A stretch of 64,000 nt of DNA from Serratia marcescens (GTDB lineage Bacteria > Pseudomonadota > Gammaproteobacteria > Enterobacterales > Enterobacteriaceae): positions 105,402-169,401 of the forward strand of contig JADMXW010000012.1 in the NCBI GenBank assembly GCA_015548865.1. Reading direction: 5' to 3'. Of the stretch, positions 20,644 to 34,212 are shown in pieces. The stretch's first letter is position 1. The number at the start of each line of letters is the position of its first letter. A program made the translations under genes and the position numbers. The notes under the pieces were generated by a model, which saw only the letters and a list, made by a program, of their open reading frames with translations, searched no databases and was not told the origin of the DNA.

Positions 20644-21429
20644 TTAGTGCCTGTGATAACCATCAACCATACTGCGGAAGGTCTGGGTCGGCGTCCGCCC
20701 TGTGGTGCACAAATAAAGATGCCCACAGATAAAGAATACGCTGAGTACCGCTAGCATAAAATGCACCGGTAGCAGCCAAGCTTTCACCAAAACCCATCCG
20801 GCGGGCAGCCACAGCGGGTTATGCAACAATACGCCTGAGAGCAGCAGTAGCGGCACCAGACTGTACATCACCCCGAGATAGGCAACCTGCTGTAGCGGGT
20901 TGAACTTGGCGCGCGTTGTTGCTGGGAAGGGATGGTCTTCACCTTTGATGATGCCGTAGAGATAAAAGCGCACTTGCAGAAAAGCGCGTTGGCCCCATCC
21001 CTGCCGTTCAATAACGTAATGATGCCCATTACCGCCCAGCGCGTTAATCAGCACAAACGCTAACCAGCACACCAGCAACAAATAGCCGCACAGGCTGTGT
21101 AATGAAACCAACAGTGCGGTATCGTGCGATCCGAGCAGAGCAAAGTGATTGATGAAACCACTCGCCAGCAACAGGATAAACAGCAGCGCATTACTCCAGT
21201 GCCACAAGCGAACTGCACGCGAGTAGAGATACACCTTCTCTTCGTGTCCGGCTGCATGTGGTGCAGCGAAGCGGTAACGCAGAAAACCGTGCAGCGCCAA
21301 CACGCCCAACATGCCGACAAACGCCACGCCGGCCAAAATCAGCCAGATAGGCCAATAGTCGGGCGTGTAGAGATAAACATACTGATACAGCTGGGACTGA
21401 AATTGCTCAGCGTTAGGCATGATATTCAT
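20644..21429 (-). CDS. ydhU: Cytochrome b561-type membrane subunit YdhU
   Basis: Inner-membrane di-heme cytochrome b of the thiosulfate reductase/Ni-hydrogenase type, 261 residues with about five hydrophobic segments. Likely heme-ligating His are in RAVRLWHWSNALLF, HSLCGYLLL, and near the C terminus in LPVHFMLA and CGHLYLCTTG. It would pass electrons between quinone and the YdhX/YdhV iron-sulfur proteins. Its ATG overlaps the ydhX stop by 4 bases and ydhT follows 13 bases later, so it sits inside the operon. Confidence 0.88.
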   Translation of the reverse strand: MNIMPNAEQFQSQLYQYVYLYTPDYWPIWLILAGVAFVGMLGVLALHGFLRYRFAAPHAAGHEEKVYLYSRAVRLWHWSNALLFILLLASGFINHFALLGSHDTALLVSLHSLCGYLLLVCWLAFVLINALGGNGHHYVIERQGWGQRAFLQVRFYLYGIIKGEDHPFPATTRAKFNPLQQVAYLGVMYSLVPLLLLSGVLLHNPLWLPAGWVLVKAWLLPVHFMLAVLSVFFICGHLYLCTTGRTPTQTFRSMVDGYHRH

Positions 21430-22097
21430 ACGTTCACCTTCTTCACTTCATGTGGGCCCGGACGACGGTAGAGGTGCGGCTTACCTACGTTCGGCAACTG
21501 ATACACATAATAGTCGTGTGTTTTCAGCCAGTTCTGCACCAATTCGCTGTCCTCTCGCCCAAAAATCAGCGCATTTTGCGGGCAGGCGCTGACACAAATG
21601 GGCGGGAACCCTTTCATCAGGCGCGATTCCAGGCAGAAGTCGCATTTATCCGCCACATGGGTAACGGGGTTGAGGTAACGCACCTGATATGGACAGGCGG
21701 AGATACAGTAGCTGCACCCAATACATTTGGGTTTATCCACCCGCACGATACCATTGCTTTCATCGCGGTAGGATGCGCCAGTGGGACAGACGGTAATGCA
21801 TGGGGCATCTTCACACTGCTGGCAAGAGTGACGGAAAAAGTGATAGGTATTACCGGCTTCAGGCGGTGTCATCGCAATGTGCGCAATACTCATGCGCGCC
21901 GCGCCAGTAGGCACCTTATTGACCTTATGACAGGCAACGGTGCAGATATTACAGCCGTTGCACTTCACTTCATCATGGATCATGGCATAGCGCACGGGGG
22001 CGCCTTTTTCCGCTTTACCCAATGCCGAGAAAACCGGTGCGCTGAAAAAAATCACCGACCCCATGCCGAGGACAAATTTACGGCGTGAGCATGTCAT
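21426..22097 (-). CDS. ydhX: Tat-exported four-cluster ferredoxin YdhX
   Basis: Periplasmic iron-sulfur protein of the DmsB/PhsB type, 223 residues. The N terminus SRRKFVLGMGSVIFF is a twin-arginine signal. Four cysteine groups are visible: CNGCNICTVAC, CQQCEDAPCITVCPTGA, CIGCSYCISACPYQVRYL and CDFCLESR...PPICVSACP, predicting four [4Fe-4S] clusters. It probably relays electrons to or from the cytochrome YdhU, whose gene overlaps by 4 bases. Operon position matches the E. coli ydh cluster. Confidence 0.9.
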   Translation of the reverse strand: MTCSRRKFVLGMGSVIFFSAPVFSALGKAEKGAPVRYAMIHDEVKCNGCNICTVACHKVNKVPTGAARMSIAHIAMTPPEAGNTYHFFRHSCQQCEDAPCITVCPTGASYRDESNGIVRVDKPKCIGCSYCISACPYQVRYLNPVTHVADKCDFCLESRLMKGFPPICVSACPQNALIFGREDSELVQNWLKTHDYYVYQLPNVGKPHLYRRPGPHEVKKVNV

Positions 22098-22157
22098 CTT
22101 CCATGCCTCCCAGAAAGTACGTTATTCATTGTGATCCACGCATACCGGGCGCGCGGG

Positions 22158-22880
22158 CTAGGGGTTCTCATATTGTTCCACCTCAATCCATTCACAGAGC
22201 CCTTGGGCTTTGCCGGCACTCATGTAACGGTCGCTGTACAGATAGATGGCACCGTTGGAGGCTTCTACCTGGTGAATATCCTGATAAGCCTCGGTTTGGG
22301 CGAGAAAGCGCAACGCGCTCGCTACCTTGTCGTCATCAAATCCATACGGGGGCAACGCCAACATGCCAGCCTTGAACGGGCGCGGATATGTCTCGCACTC
22401 AAAGCGGACGGTCTGTGCAAGCGTAGCGCAGGCGTCCTGCTCGTGAGTGAAGACCAGAATCCGCGCGTAGTTATGGCTCATGTAACGTTCGGAGTAATAG
22501 AAACAGGTGTCCTGCTGCGCGATCTCGACAATATCGCTGCCTTCTTCTTCTGCACGAATCTGCATTAGCAGTACATCCAACTCCTCTTCGGTTAACGCGT
22601 AGGGCGGCGCTAACAGCTCGCGTCGATCCACAACCGCACCGTTGGCAGAACAGCCACGCAGATAATCCGCCAGAACGAGGTAGGGAGCTTTAGGCTCTTC
22701 CTCTACGGGCGGTGCTTCCTGCTCAGTCGGAGCGTTGTGCAGTACGCCGCTTAATGGCAGCAACAACTTGCGTCGACGCATATCCGGTGCGTCGTTGTCT
22801 GCAACGTCCTCTGTGGCGACAAGCACTGCATCCGGCAATTCATCAGGAGGCGCTGTTTCGTTATCCACAACAGTTTTCAT
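22158..22880 (-). CDS. ydhW: YdhW family protein
   Basis: About 240 residues from the ATG at 22880 (AAGG 8 bases upstream); a longer frame to 22931 overlaps ydhV and is less likely. The N terminus is acidic and Pro-rich (PPVEEEPKAPYLV region). Two similar halves follow: one with YALTEEELDVLLMQIRAEEE and FYYSERYMSHNYARIL, the other with YGFDDDKVASALRFLAQTE and IYLYSDRYMSAGKAQGL, a visible internal duplication. No cofactor motif or signal is seen. The function is unknown; the gene lies between ydhV and ydhX as in E. coli, so it is probably an accessory of that enzyme. Confidence 0.82.
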   Translation of the reverse strand: MKTVVDNETAPPDELPDAVLVATEDVADNDAPDMRRRKLLLPLSGVLHNAPTEQEAPPVEEEPKAPYLVLADYLRGCSANGAVVDRRELLAPPYALTEEELDVLLMQIRAEEEGSDIVEIAQQDTCFYYSERYMSHNYARILVFTHEQDACATLAQTVRFECETYPRPFKAGMLALPPYGFDDDKVASALRFLAQTEAYQDIHQVEASNGAIYLYSDRYMSAGKAQGLCEWIEVEQYENP

Positions 22881-22896
22881 GATTGATGCCTTGTTC

Positions 22897-25056
<2,160 letters not shown>

Positions 25057-25059
25057 TTA

Positions 25060-25689
25060 TCAGACGGTAATCTCTTTCCACTCGATAATGGATAATGCCC
25101 CGGTCGGGCAAGCCGTCGCGCATTCACCGCACAGAATGCATTTACCCGATTTTTTGGTCTGGGGGTTAACGGTCGCCATCATCCAGGGGCAGGCCGTGGT
25201 ACAGGCGGCGCATCCGATGCAGCGTTTCGTGTCCACGGCGATGCTGCCATGCTCTTCATTGAAGGAGATGGCTTTAATTGGGCACGCCTTCATGCATTCG
25301 GGATCTTTGCACTGCCGACAGGTGTCGGTGGTGAAATTAAGATCGCCATACAAGCCGCCGCCGGAGCCTAGACCTCCGTCGCCGTAATAGAAATGGCGAT
25401 GAATTTTGACGCGTGAGAAATAGGAACCAACGCTACCGTCATTAAACGACGTACAGGCGGTTTCGCAGCGATGACACCCAGTACAGCGGGCGCGGTTTGT
25501 CACCAACACGCCTTTAGGGGTTGTCGTCAGCCCGATAACGCCGCTATCGATCTGTTCCTGTCGGCATCCCAACAGTGACAGCAGTGCTGGCGCAATAGTG
25601 ATCCCTGCCAGGCCTTTGCCTGAAATACGCAGGAATTCGAGTCTTGTTAGTCCCAGACCCAATAAAGGACGCTCAACCTGATTAGGCAT
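25060..25689 (-). CDS. ydhY: Ferredoxin-type iron-sulfur protein YdhY
   Basis: First gene of the operon, 209 residues against 208 in E. coli. Four cysteine clusters are visible: CTGCHRCETACTSF, CRQCKDPECMKACPIKAI, CIGCAACTTACPWMM and CILCGECATACPTGAL, giving four predicted [4Fe-4S] clusters. The N terminus (TRLEFLRISGKGLAGITIAPALLSLLGC) resembles a degenerate Tat or lipoprotein-like leader without an RR pair, so cellular location is uncertain. It is the likely electron partner of YdhV, which starts 60 bases downstream. GGAGG lies 11 bases before the ATG. Confidence 0.9.
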   Translation of the reverse strand: MPNQVERPLLGLGLTRLEFLRISGKGLAGITIAPALLSLLGCRQEQIDSGVIGLTTTPKGVLVTNRARCTGCHRCETACTSFNDGSVGSYFSRVKIHRHFYYGDGGLGSGGGLYGDLNFTTDTCRQCKDPECMKACPIKAISFNEEHGSIAVDTKRCIGCAACTTACPWMMATVNPQTKKSGKCILCGECATACPTGALSIIEWKEITV

Positions 25690-26342
25690 TTAAATTTCAT
25701 CCTCCGCATACCCGAATACATGAGCACGGAAATCAACGCAGTACAAAACACGTAACAGGTAGGGGAGAAATAACGTGACAGTAAGGACTAACCGTTGTAT
25801 AAAATAGTTAATAACGATATTTCATCACGACTGCTTATTACCCGTGTCTGTTTTGCGAACTGACTAGCGATGCAATGTTGAATAGGACGGAGATCATGAT
25901 TTGCCATCAGTGCTAATAATATAGTACATGAAATGCAATTTATTACTCCGTTAATCGCTAATAAGAATGGATATTTTATTGTATTTATTCTGTGAGCTAT
26001 CTCGTAGAAAAAATAAATAACCATTTATTTTTTGTGGTTATTGATTATTATTCTTATTTGCGTTTTTTGAATATATATTTAATTCATCTCTTTTTATCAT
26101 GCGGTAAATATACTTCTCTATATTTTAAATTCCCGTAACATAATAAATAACATTAAGCGTAATGTTTATTATCATTCGTTTATTATTTACTGTTACTGGC
26201 CGAGATCGTTTTCTTGAGATCACTCTGCTTTGACTTGCGTGAGTGATATGTGATTAGCGTGAATAAGGGAAAAATGATTCTCCCTACGATCTGGAGGAGA
26301 AAGAGAGGTTGTTTTCCGCGAAATGTTAACAGTTTACATGTA
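25690..26342. other. AT-rich intergenic region between ydhY and the glpD terminator
   Basis: 653 bases, strongly AT-rich between about 25980 and 26200, with no convincing gene; a 78-codon minus-strand frame at 25788-26024 lacks a good ribosome binding site and has no recognisable product. The region upstream of ydhY must hold that operon's promoter. I looked for a full FNR box (TTGAT-N4-ATCAA) and found only half sites. The right part contains the interrupted inverted pair CTCC...GGAG near 26281-26300. Confidence 0.5.
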
Positions 26343-26379
26343 TAAAAAACGAACAGGTTACCTTTCGGTAACCTGTTCG
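26343..26379 (-). terminator. Intrinsic terminator of glpD
   Basis: A perfect 13-base-pair stem (CGAACAGGTTACC at 26350-26362, its complement at 26367-26379) with a 4-base loop is followed on the minus strand by TTTTTT. It lies 29 bases after the glpD stop. Confidence 0.93.
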
Positions 26380-26407
26380 CTGGAGGCGTGGTCTGACGGG
26401 AAAACTA

Positions 26408-27904
26408 TTATGCGGCAACCTTGGATTGGCGATAAGCCGTTAACCAGGCGGCTACACGCTGTTTTTGTTCATCATTTAGCCACATACCCAGTTTGGTACG
26501 ACGCCAGATAGCATCTTCCACGCTGACAACCCACTCTTTATCAGCCAGATAGCGTAACTCTGCTTCGTAGAGATCGTGCCCGAAGTTTTCACCCAAGTCA
26601 TGAATTCCTGTGGCGTTAGTCAGGAACAGTTCGCTGTTGGAACCGTAGGTACGGGCATAACGACGTGCCAGAGATTCCGGTAGATTGAAACGACGGCGTA
26701 ACGCAGCAGCGTATTCATCGCGCGTACCGGCCAAATCTCCACCGGGCAGCACTGCGTTTTGTGTCCATGCCTGACCACTGTGGGGATAATATTTTGCCAG
26801 CTTCTCCATCGCATGTTCTGCCAGCTTGCGGTAGGTGGTCAGCTTGCCACCAAACACCGACAGCAAAGGTGCTTTACCGTGCTCATCTGCCACTGACAGC
26901 GTGTAATCACGGGTAATTGCTTGCGGTGAGTCAGACTCATCATCGCACAGCGGGCGCACGCCGGAATAGGTCCATACGATATCGTCTCGTGTCAGCGTCT
27001 TTTTGAAGTGATCGTTATAGACATCCAGCAAGTAGGTAATTTCATTATCATCGATCTTCACTTCATGCGGATCGCCGTGGTATTCCACATCGGTGGTGCC
27101 AATGATCGAAAACTCATCCTGCCACGGAATAACAAACACAATACGGTTATCTTTGTTTTGCAGAATGTAAGCCTGGGGCTCATTGTGTACGCGAGGTACA
27201 ACAATGTGGCTGCCTTTGATCAGGCGGATCCCATAAGGGGATTTCAGCTCCAGCCCGTGATCGAAGAACTCTTTTACCCAAGGCCCCGTGGCGTTGACCA
27301 GTCCTCTCGCCTGCCAGGTGTGGGTTTCGCCCGTCACACTGTCGACGGCATCGATTATCCACAGGTCCCCTTCGCGACGCGCCCGCGTCACTTTGGTGCG
27401 GGTACGCACTTCACCTCCGCGTTTCACCACTTCTTGCGCGTTCAGAACCACCAGACGCGCATCATCCACCCAGCAGTCAGAATATTCGAAACCGCGCGTT
27501 AATTCGGGTTTCAGCACTGAGTCTTTGCCGAACTTCAGACCGTGGCTAGCGGGCAGGCTGACGCGTTTACCCAGATTATCGTACATGAACAGCCCGATGC
27601 GGATCATCCACGCAGGGCGCAGGTGCGGCTGATGAGGTAAACGGAAGCGCATTGGAAAGATGATGTGAGGCGCCATCTTCAGCAATTTTTCACGTTCAGA
27701 GAGCGCTTCGCTCACCAAACGAAACTCGTAATGTTCCAGGTAGCGCAAGCCGCCATGGATCAATTTAGAACTGGCAGAGGAGGTGGCGCTGGCAAGATCC
27801 TGTGCTTCCAACAGCAACACGGACAAGCCACGGCCCGCGGCATCGGCTGCAATGCCTGCGCCGTTGATGCCCCCACCGATTACGATAAGGTCTTTGGTTT
27901 CCAC
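26408..27904 (-). CDS. glpD: Aerobic glycerol-3-phosphate dehydrogenase GlpD
   Basis: FAD-dependent, membrane-associated oxidation of sn-glycerol-3-phosphate to dihydroxyacetone phosphate with transfer of electrons to quinone. 498 residues against 501 in E. coli. The N-terminal FAD motif DLIVIGGGINGAGIAADAAG and the ATSSASSKLIHGGLRYLEH family signature are present. Typical middle motifs are LVNATGPWV and SGVRPLCDD. It is single-cistron: a strong terminator follows, and a GlpR operator lies upstream. In E. coli glpD is adjacent to glpE; here ula genes and agp intervene. Confidence 0.97.
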   Translation of the reverse strand: METKDLIVIGGGINGAGIAADAAGRGLSVLLLEAQDLASATSSASSKLIHGGLRYLEHYEFRLVSEALSEREKLLKMAPHIIFPMRFRLPHQPHLRPAWMIRIGLFMYDNLGKRVSLPASHGLKFGKDSVLKPELTRGFEYSDCWVDDARLVVLNAQEVVKRGGEVRTRTKVTRARREGDLWIIDAVDSVTGETHTWQARGLVNATGPWVKEFFDHGLELKSPYGIRLIKGSHIVVPRVHNEPQAYILQNKDNRIVFVIPWQDEFSIIGTTDVEYHGDPHEVKIDDNEITYLLDVYNDHFKKTLTRDDIVWTYSGVRPLCDDESDSPQAITRDYTLSVADEHGKAPLLSVFGGKLTTYRKLAEHAMEKLAKYYPHSGQAWTQNAVLPGGDLAGTRDEYAAALRRRFNLPESLARRYARTYGSNSELFLTNATGIHDLGENFGHDLYEAELRYLADKEWVVSVEDAIWRRTKLGMWLNDEQKQRVAAWLTAYRQSKVAA

Positions 27905-27935
27905 GCGTTCTCCTCCGTGTCCAAAAATAGTTCAA

Positions 27936-27955
27936 AATGTTCGTTTTCGAGCATT
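27936..27955 (-). promoter_or_regulatory. GlpR operator upstream of glpD
   Basis: AATGTTCG-TTTT-CGAGCATT is a near-perfect dyad matching the GlpR consensus (WATGTTCGWTAWCGAACATW), 31 bases upstream of the glpD start. A second, weaker half (TAATCGAAAAC) follows at about 27960-27971. The cognate repressor gene glpR is at 42028-42786 in this window. Confidence 0.8.
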
Positions 27956-28030
27956 ATCATAATCGAAAACAAACACCACAGCCAAGGATTAACCAAATAA
28001 AAACATTTAGGCGTGATGCAGGTAACATAT

Positions 28031-28047
28031 TGTTGAAGATTGTCACA
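28031..28047 (-). promoter_or_regulatory. Candidate CRP site upstream of glpD
   Basis: On the minus strand this reads TGTGACAATCTTCAACA, with one perfect half (TGTGA), correct 6-base spacing and a partial second half. It is about 130 bases upstream of the glpD start, which fits cAMP-CRP activation of glpD known in E. coli. Confidence 0.45.
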
Positions 28048-28137
28048 TAAAGCATAGGGGATTGGTGCGAGGAAGGACGCGTATTTAGCGCAGCATGTGG
28101 TCATTTCTTACATAGGCAAGGAATGACCATCGAAGCG

Positions 28138-28827
28138 TTATTTTTGCCCGTAGTATGCATTCGGGCCGTGTTTACGACTAAAGTGCTTATGTTGCAACGC
28201 GCTGTCGAGTGGGCGCAGATGAGGATTCAGCGTACAGGCAAGCCAAGCCATTCGCGCCACCTCTTCCAGCACCACGGCATTATGCACGGCTTCTTCCGCA
28301 TCTTTACCCCAGCAGAATGGCCCGTGTTGGTACGCAATGATACCGGGCGTGTGCAGTGGATTGGTTTCTCCCAGCGTCTGTGCAATGGCCACTCCGGTAT
28401 TTTTTTCGTATTCATGCTCCACTTCTTGCGCCGATAGTGGACGCGTGCAGGGAATGTCGCCCAAAAAATAGTCAGCGTGCGTCGTGCCAAGAGCAGGAAT
28501 TGCCAATCCAGCCTGTGCCCAGGCGGTCGCGTGGGTCGAGTGGGTGTGCACAATGCCCCCCATTTGCGGGTAGCGGCGATAAAGCTCCAGGTGGGTGGGC
28601 GTATCAGAGGAAGGACGATAACGCCCTTCAACACAATTTCCCTGTAAATCGACCACGACCATATCGTCGGCCCGCATCACCTCATAGGCAACGCCGCTGG
28701 GTTTGATGACCACCAGGCCGCGTTCGCGGTCAATCGCACTCACATTCCCCCAGGTATAGATCACCAGACCGTGCTGAGGCAGAGCCATGTTGGCTTCAAA
28801 AACGCGTTGTTTCAGTTGCGCTGTCAT
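28138..28827 (-). CDS. ulaF: L-ribulose-5-phosphate 4-epimerase UlaF
   Basis: Last step of the ascorbate route, converting L-ribulose-5-phosphate to D-xylulose-5-phosphate for the pentose phosphate pathway. 229 residues (E. coli 228), class II aldolase/epimerase family. Metal-binding His motifs are in [26 protein letters not shown] and [19 protein letters not shown] are typical. The ATG at 28827 overlaps the ulaE stop by 4 bases (ATGA); an upstream in-frame start lies inside ulaE. Last gene of the ulaABCDEF operon. Confidence 0.95.
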   Translation of the reverse strand: MTAQLKQRVFEANMALPQHGLVIYTWGNVSAIDRERGLVVIKPSGVAYEVMRADDMVVVDLQGNCVEGRYRPSSDTPTHLELYRRYPQMGGIVHTHSTHATAWAQAGLAIPALGTTHADYFLGDIPCTRPLSAQEVEHEYEKNTGVAIAQTLGETNPLHTPGIIAYQHGPFCWGKDAEEAVHNAVVLEEVARMAWLACTLNPHLRPLDSALQHKHFSRKHGPNAYYGQK

Positions 28828-29684
28828 GCCGCTTCCTCTACATGCAGGCCGGCGCGTTCCATGCGTTGTTTCACCCAGTCGCGTGCGGCGATCACTTCCT
28901 TGATGGGGTCGGGGGCATTCTCGCTCCACATCTCAATCAGATAGGGGCCACGGTAGCCGCTCTCTTTCAGGGTGGCAAAACAGCGTTCGAAATCCACTAC
29001 ACCCGTGCCAAAGGGCACGTTTTTGAATATGCCGGGTCGGGTGTCTTTAACGTGCACCGCAACAATATGGCCTTGGCCTGCGCGCAGTTCCATTTGCACA
29101 TCGTTATCCCAAGCCGAGAGATTACCAATATCAGGATAGAGCTGAAACCAGGGATTATTCAGGTAGTTGGCGTACCCCAGCGCTTTGCTGATAGAGTTCA
29201 TCAGTGGGTAATCCATGATCTCCATTGCCAGTGTGACCTGTGCGCGGCTCGCCATTTCTACCGCTTGTTGCAGGCCGTCGCGAAAACGCTCACGTGTTAT
29301 CTCATTTGCCTCCTGATAATAGACATCGTAACCGGCCAACTGAATCACCCGAATACCCACATCCTGCGCCAGCGCGATCGCTTTATGCATGATAGTCAGC
29401 CCTTGCTCACGAATGGCGTCATCCTGCGAACCTAACGGGAAACGGCGGTGCGCGCTCAGGCACATGGAAGGCACCCGGATACCCGTGGCGGCAATGGCAT
29501 TAACCAGCGCCAGGCGCTGTTCTTGATCCCAATCCAGCCGGGTAAGGCGCTCATCGGATTCGTCCACGGACATTTCGACGAAATCAAAGCCTAATTCGCG
29601 TGCCAACTGTAAGCGTGCTAGCCAGCTTTCACCGGGCGGCAATGCTTTTTCGTAGATGCCGAGCGGCACCGCTTTTGTCAGCAT
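28824..29684 (-). CDS. ulaE: L-ribulose-5-phosphate (L-xylulose-5-phosphate) 3-epimerase UlaE
   Basis: Converts L-xylulose-5-phosphate to L-ribulose-5-phosphate in ascorbate catabolism. 286 residues (E. coli 284), TIM-barrel AP_endonuc_2 family. Recognisable segments are [46 protein letters not shown] and the metal-binding [11 protein letters not shown] and [13 protein letters not shown]. The start at 29684 has a strong AAAGGAGG site, so the longer frame reaching into ulaD is rejected. Ten bases after ulaD. Confidence 0.96.
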   Translation of the reverse strand: MLTKAVPLGIYEKALPPGESWLARLQLARELGFDFVEMSVDESDERLTRLDWDQEQRLALVNAIAATGIRVPSMCLSAHRRFPLGSQDDAIREQGLTIMHKAIALAQDVGIRVIQLAGYDVYYQEANEITRERFRDGLQQAVEMASRAQVTLAMEIMDYPLMNSISKALGYANYLNNPWFQLYPDIGNLSAWDNDVQMELRAGQGHIVAVHVKDTRPGIFKNVPFGTGVVDFERCFATLKESGYRGPYLIEMWSENAPDPIKEVIAARDWVKQRMERAGLHVEEAA

Positions 29685-29694
29685 GTTGCCTCCT

Positions 29695-30348
29695 TTAGCC
29701 CCACAGTTGGGCAATACGGCGTTTAAACTCACGAGCGGCCTCGACGGGGCTTGCCGCATCACGGATACTGCGTCCAGCAATAAAGACGTGAATGGGGATG
29801 CCCTGAAACAATGGCAGATCGTCCAATGCAAGGCCGCCTGTCACCGTTACTTTAAAGCCCATTTCGGCCAGGCGCTTGATGGCGCTGATGTCTGATTCGC
29901 TCCAGGCAATGCCTGCGGCTTGCGCGTCTCGACTGCGGTGATACACCACTTGTTGAATTCCTGCTGCGCGCCAGACTTCAGCCTGCTCCCAGGTCCAGAA
30001 ACCAGTCAGTTCGATTTGGACATCACCCTCGAATTCGCGTGCGACTGCCAGTGCGCCGGCAGCTGTGTTGATATCCGCGCAGCAGATAACGGTAACCCAG
30101 TCAGCATTCGCTTCGAAACACATCCGTGACAGGATTTTTCCGGCATCGGCAATCTTGGCATCGGCCAGCACAATCTTGTGCGGATACAGTGCTTTCAGAT
30201 CGCGCACCGCTCGCACTCCCTCGCCCACGCATAAAATGGTGCCGACTTCAATAATATCTACCTCTTCGGCAATCAGGCGCGTGGTGTTGTAGGCATCGGA
30301 CAACGTCTGGTTATCCAGCGCAACTTGTAACATCGGTAACTGTGGCAT
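29695..30348 (-). CDS. ulaD: 3-keto-L-gulonate-6-phosphate decarboxylase UlaD
   Basis: Decarboxylates 3-keto-L-gulonate-6-phosphate to L-xylulose-5-phosphate. 217 residues (E. coli 216), orotidine-5'-monophosphate decarboxylase suprafamily barrel. It carries [10 protein letters not shown], the [15 protein letters not shown] phosphate/substrate segment, the [10 protein letters not shown] motif with catalytic Asp and Lys, and the C-terminal VTGGL and [10 protein letters not shown] phosphate loops. AAGGAG lies just upstream of the ATG. Fourth gene of the ula operon. Confidence 0.97.
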   Translation of the reverse strand: MPQLPMLQVALDNQTLSDAYNTTRLIAEEVDIIEVGTILCVGEGVRAVRDLKALYPHKIVLADAKIADAGKILSRMCFEANADWVTVICCADINTAAGALAVAREFEGDVQIELTGFWTWEQAEVWRAAGIQQVVYHRSRDAQAAGIAWSESDISAIKRLAEMGFKVTVTGGLALDDLPLFQGIPIHVFIAGRSIRDAASPVEAAREFKRRIAQLWG

Positions 30349-30358
30349 CGGGAGCTCC

Positions 30359-30829
30359 TTATTCCGTCGCGGCCAGCGTGGCGCGATCGATCAGATCCAA
30401 AACCTCCTGCTCGGTACGGCAGGCGCGCAGGCGATCAAAATTCGCCTCATCCTCAAACAGATTGACGATCTGCATAATGCCCACCTCCTGGTGTGCGGTA
30501 GCATCCTCGGCGGCCAGTGTAATCAGCAGATCTACTGGATCGTTATCTTCATGGTTGAACGGCAGCGGGGTTTTCAGCGTTACCAGCGCGAAGCCCGTTT
30601 TTTTCACCCCTTCCTCCGGACGTCCATGAGGCATAGCGAGCCCAGGGGCAATCACAAAATAGGGGCCAAAGCGCTCAACGCCCTCGAGAATAGCCTGGTA
30701 GTAGCGCGGCTCAACCACATCAGCGGCGACCAACAGATCGACGCCGATTTTGACCGCTTCCTGCCAGGTGGTGGCCTCTGCTTGCAGGCGGATTGACCGA
30801 TTTTCAAGCAGTGAATCGCGCAGTTTCAT
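30359..30829 (-). CDS. ulaC: Ascorbate-specific PTS enzyme IIA UlaC
   Basis: Cytosolic phosphocarrier that passes phosphate from HPr to UlaB. 156 residues (E. coli 154), mannitol/fructose-type EIIA. The active His is in the [15 protein letters not shown] motif (PHGRP). [19 protein letters not shown] is the typical following strand. Ribosome binding site AGGAG 5 bases before the ATG; 10 bases after ulaB. Confidence 0.95.
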   Translation of the reverse strand: MKLRDSLLENRSIRLQAEATTWQEAVKIGVDLLVAADVVEPRYYQAILEGVERFGPYFVIAPGLAMPHGRPEEGVKKTGFALVTLKTPLPFNHEDNDPVDLLITLAAEDATAHQEVGIMQIVNLFEDEANFDRLRACRTEQEVLDLIDRATLAATE

Positions 30830-30838
30830 GGAAACTCC

Positions 30839-31147
30839 TTACGCTTTGACGTCCTGAGGGAAGTGGGTATTGATCACGTCCATCAGCTTGGGACCAAACT
30901 CGGCGGCAGAGAGCATATTGCGGACGCCGACGACATACTTGTTGCCGCTCACGGTAATCTCATCCGCCACATGTGTTGAGGCGATGATGATGTCCGCGCC
31001 ACTCAGTTCTGCTTTATATTCCCCTACGGCACAGCTGTTGACGGTGTGTGCCACTCCCTGTTGGGTCAGAAACTGATCCACCTTCATCTTCATGATCATG
31101 GAACTGCCTTGCCCACAGCCGCATACGGCTAGAATCCGAACTGTCAT
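30839..31147 (-). CDS. ulaB: Ascorbate-specific PTS enzyme IIB UlaB
   Basis: Small phosphotransfer protein, 102 residues (E. coli 101). The active-site loop is [15 protein letters not shown], whose Cys is phosphorylated by UlaC. The start at 31147 is chosen from family length and GGAG-type spacing; the frame continues upstream into ulaA but without a family counterpart. Sixteen bases after ulaA. Confidence 0.95.
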   Translation of the reverse strand: MTVRILAVCGCGQGSSMIMKMKVDQFLTQQGVAHTVNSCAVGEYKAELSGADIIIASTHVADEITVSGNKYVVGVRNMLSAAEFGPKLMDVINTHFPQDVKA

Positions 31148-31163
31148 GGTGCTTTCTCCAGAG

Positions 31164-32970
<1,807 letters not shown>

Positions 32971-34035
32971 ATGAGCAAAATAGAAACCATTACCCGCGAA
33001 TCCTGGATCCTGAGCACCTTCCCAGAATGGGGAACCTGGCTGAATGAAGAGATCGAACAAGAGCAGGTTGCCGCTGGCACCTTCGCCATGTGGTGGTTGG
33101 GCTGTACCGGGATTTGGTTGAAATCAGAGGGGGAGGCCAATATTTGTATCGATTTCTGGTGCGGTACAGGCAAGCAGAGCCACGGTAACCCATTGATGAA
33201 AAACGGGCACCAGATGCAGCGCATGGCGGGGGTGAAAAAATTGCAACCTAACTTGCGCACCACGCCGTTTGTGCTGGATCCGTTCGCCATCCGCCAGGTG
33301 GATGCCATTTTGGCGACGCACGACCATAACGACCATATTGACGTCAATGTCGCCGCCGCCGTGCTGAAAAATTGCAGCCCGGAGGTTCCCTTTATTGGTC
33401 CGCAGAGCTGTGTGGATCTCTGGGTGGGTTGGGGCGTGCCGCGCGAGCGTTGCATCGTGGTGAAACCGGGGTCGGTAATCCGCATTAAAGATATTGAAAT
33501 CCATGCGTTAGATGCGTTCGATCGCACCGCGTTGATCACCTTGCCAGTGGAACAAAAAGCGGCGGGTGTATTACCGGATGGCATGGATATGCGGGCAGTG
33601 AACTACCTGTTCAAAACGCCCGGTGGCAACCTTTATCACAGCGGTGATTCCCACTACTCCAACTACTACGCGAAACATGGCAATGAGTATGACATTGACG
33701 TGGCGTTAGGCTCATACGGGGAAAACCCGCGCGGTATTACCGATAAGATGACCAGCGCGGATATGTTGCGCATGGCCGAGGCGTTGAATGCCAAGGTGGT
33801 CATTCCTTTTCACCATGATATTTGGTCGAATTTTCAGGCTGATCCGCAGGAAATTCGCGTGCTGTGGGAGATGAAAAAAGACCGCCTGCAATATGGTTTC
33901 AAACCCTTTATCTGGCAAGTCGGTGGCAAATTTACCTGGCCTGTGGACAAAGACAATCTGGAATACCACTACCCGCGCGGTTTTGATGACTGCTTCACCA
34001 TGGAACCCGATTTACCTTTCAAATCTTTCCTGTAG
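32971..34035 (+). CDS. ulaG: L-ascorbate-6-phosphate lactonase UlaG
   Basis: Opens the lactone ring of L-ascorbate-6-phosphate, the first step after PTS uptake. 354 residues, the same as E. coli. Metallo-beta-lactamase fold with the metal motif [11 protein letters not shown], then [19 protein letters not shown] and [11 protein letters not shown] providing further ligands. Divergent from ulaA and followed by ulaR on the same strand, the E. coli arrangement. Confidence 0.97.
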   Translation: MSKIETITRESWILSTFPEWGTWLNEEIEQEQVAAGTFAMWWLGCTGIWLKSEGEANICIDFWCGTGKQSHGNPLMKNGHQMQRMAGVKKLQPNLRTTPFVLDPFAIRQVDAILATHDHNDHIDVNVAAAVLKNCSPEVPFIGPQSCVDLWVGWGVPRERCIVVKPGSVIRIKDIEIHALDAFDRTALITLPVEQKAAGVLPDGMDMRAVNYLFKTPGGNLYHSGDSHYSNYYAKHGNEYDIDVALGSYGENPRGITDKMTSADMLRMAEALNAKVVIPFHHDIWSNFQADPQEIRVLWEMKKDRLQYGFKPFIWQVGGKFTWPVDKDNLEYHYPRGFDDCFTMEPDLPFKSFL

Positions 34036-34085
34036 TTCACGATATAGTTTGCGATGTAGCGCGCGGCGTGACAAATACGTCGCGC

Positions 34086-34124
34086 TATGCTCGTCATACT
34101 TCGACGCGAATTATTCAGGGCATA
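34086..34124 (-). repeat. ERIC remnant with the centre deleted
   Basis: TATGCTCGTCATACTTC joined to GAATTATTCAGGGCATA corresponds to the two outer ends of an ERIC element in reverse orientation (TATACCCGTCATACTTC... and ...GAATTATNNNGGGTATA), with only GACGC between them. The ends carry the matched changes TATGC and GCATA, so the 39-base unit is still a dyad. It lies between ulaG and ulaR. Confidence 0.6.
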
Positions 34125-34212
34125 TGATGATTGCTGCGCATTTATGATAAATTATGATGTAAACTTTTCATATCGACGCCATGACGCGCCGTTTCTTGTT
34201 ACCGGACGACCT

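Noticed and set aside
25690..25790. FNR box upstream of ydhY, expected from E. coli
   Set aside because: Only TTGAT half sites were seen; no pair with 4-base spacing could be found by eye.
25788..26024. 78-codon minus-strand frame upstream of ydhY
   Set aside because: AT-rich intergenic DNA, no convincing ribosome binding site, no recognisable motif, and it occupies the space needed for the ydhY promoter.
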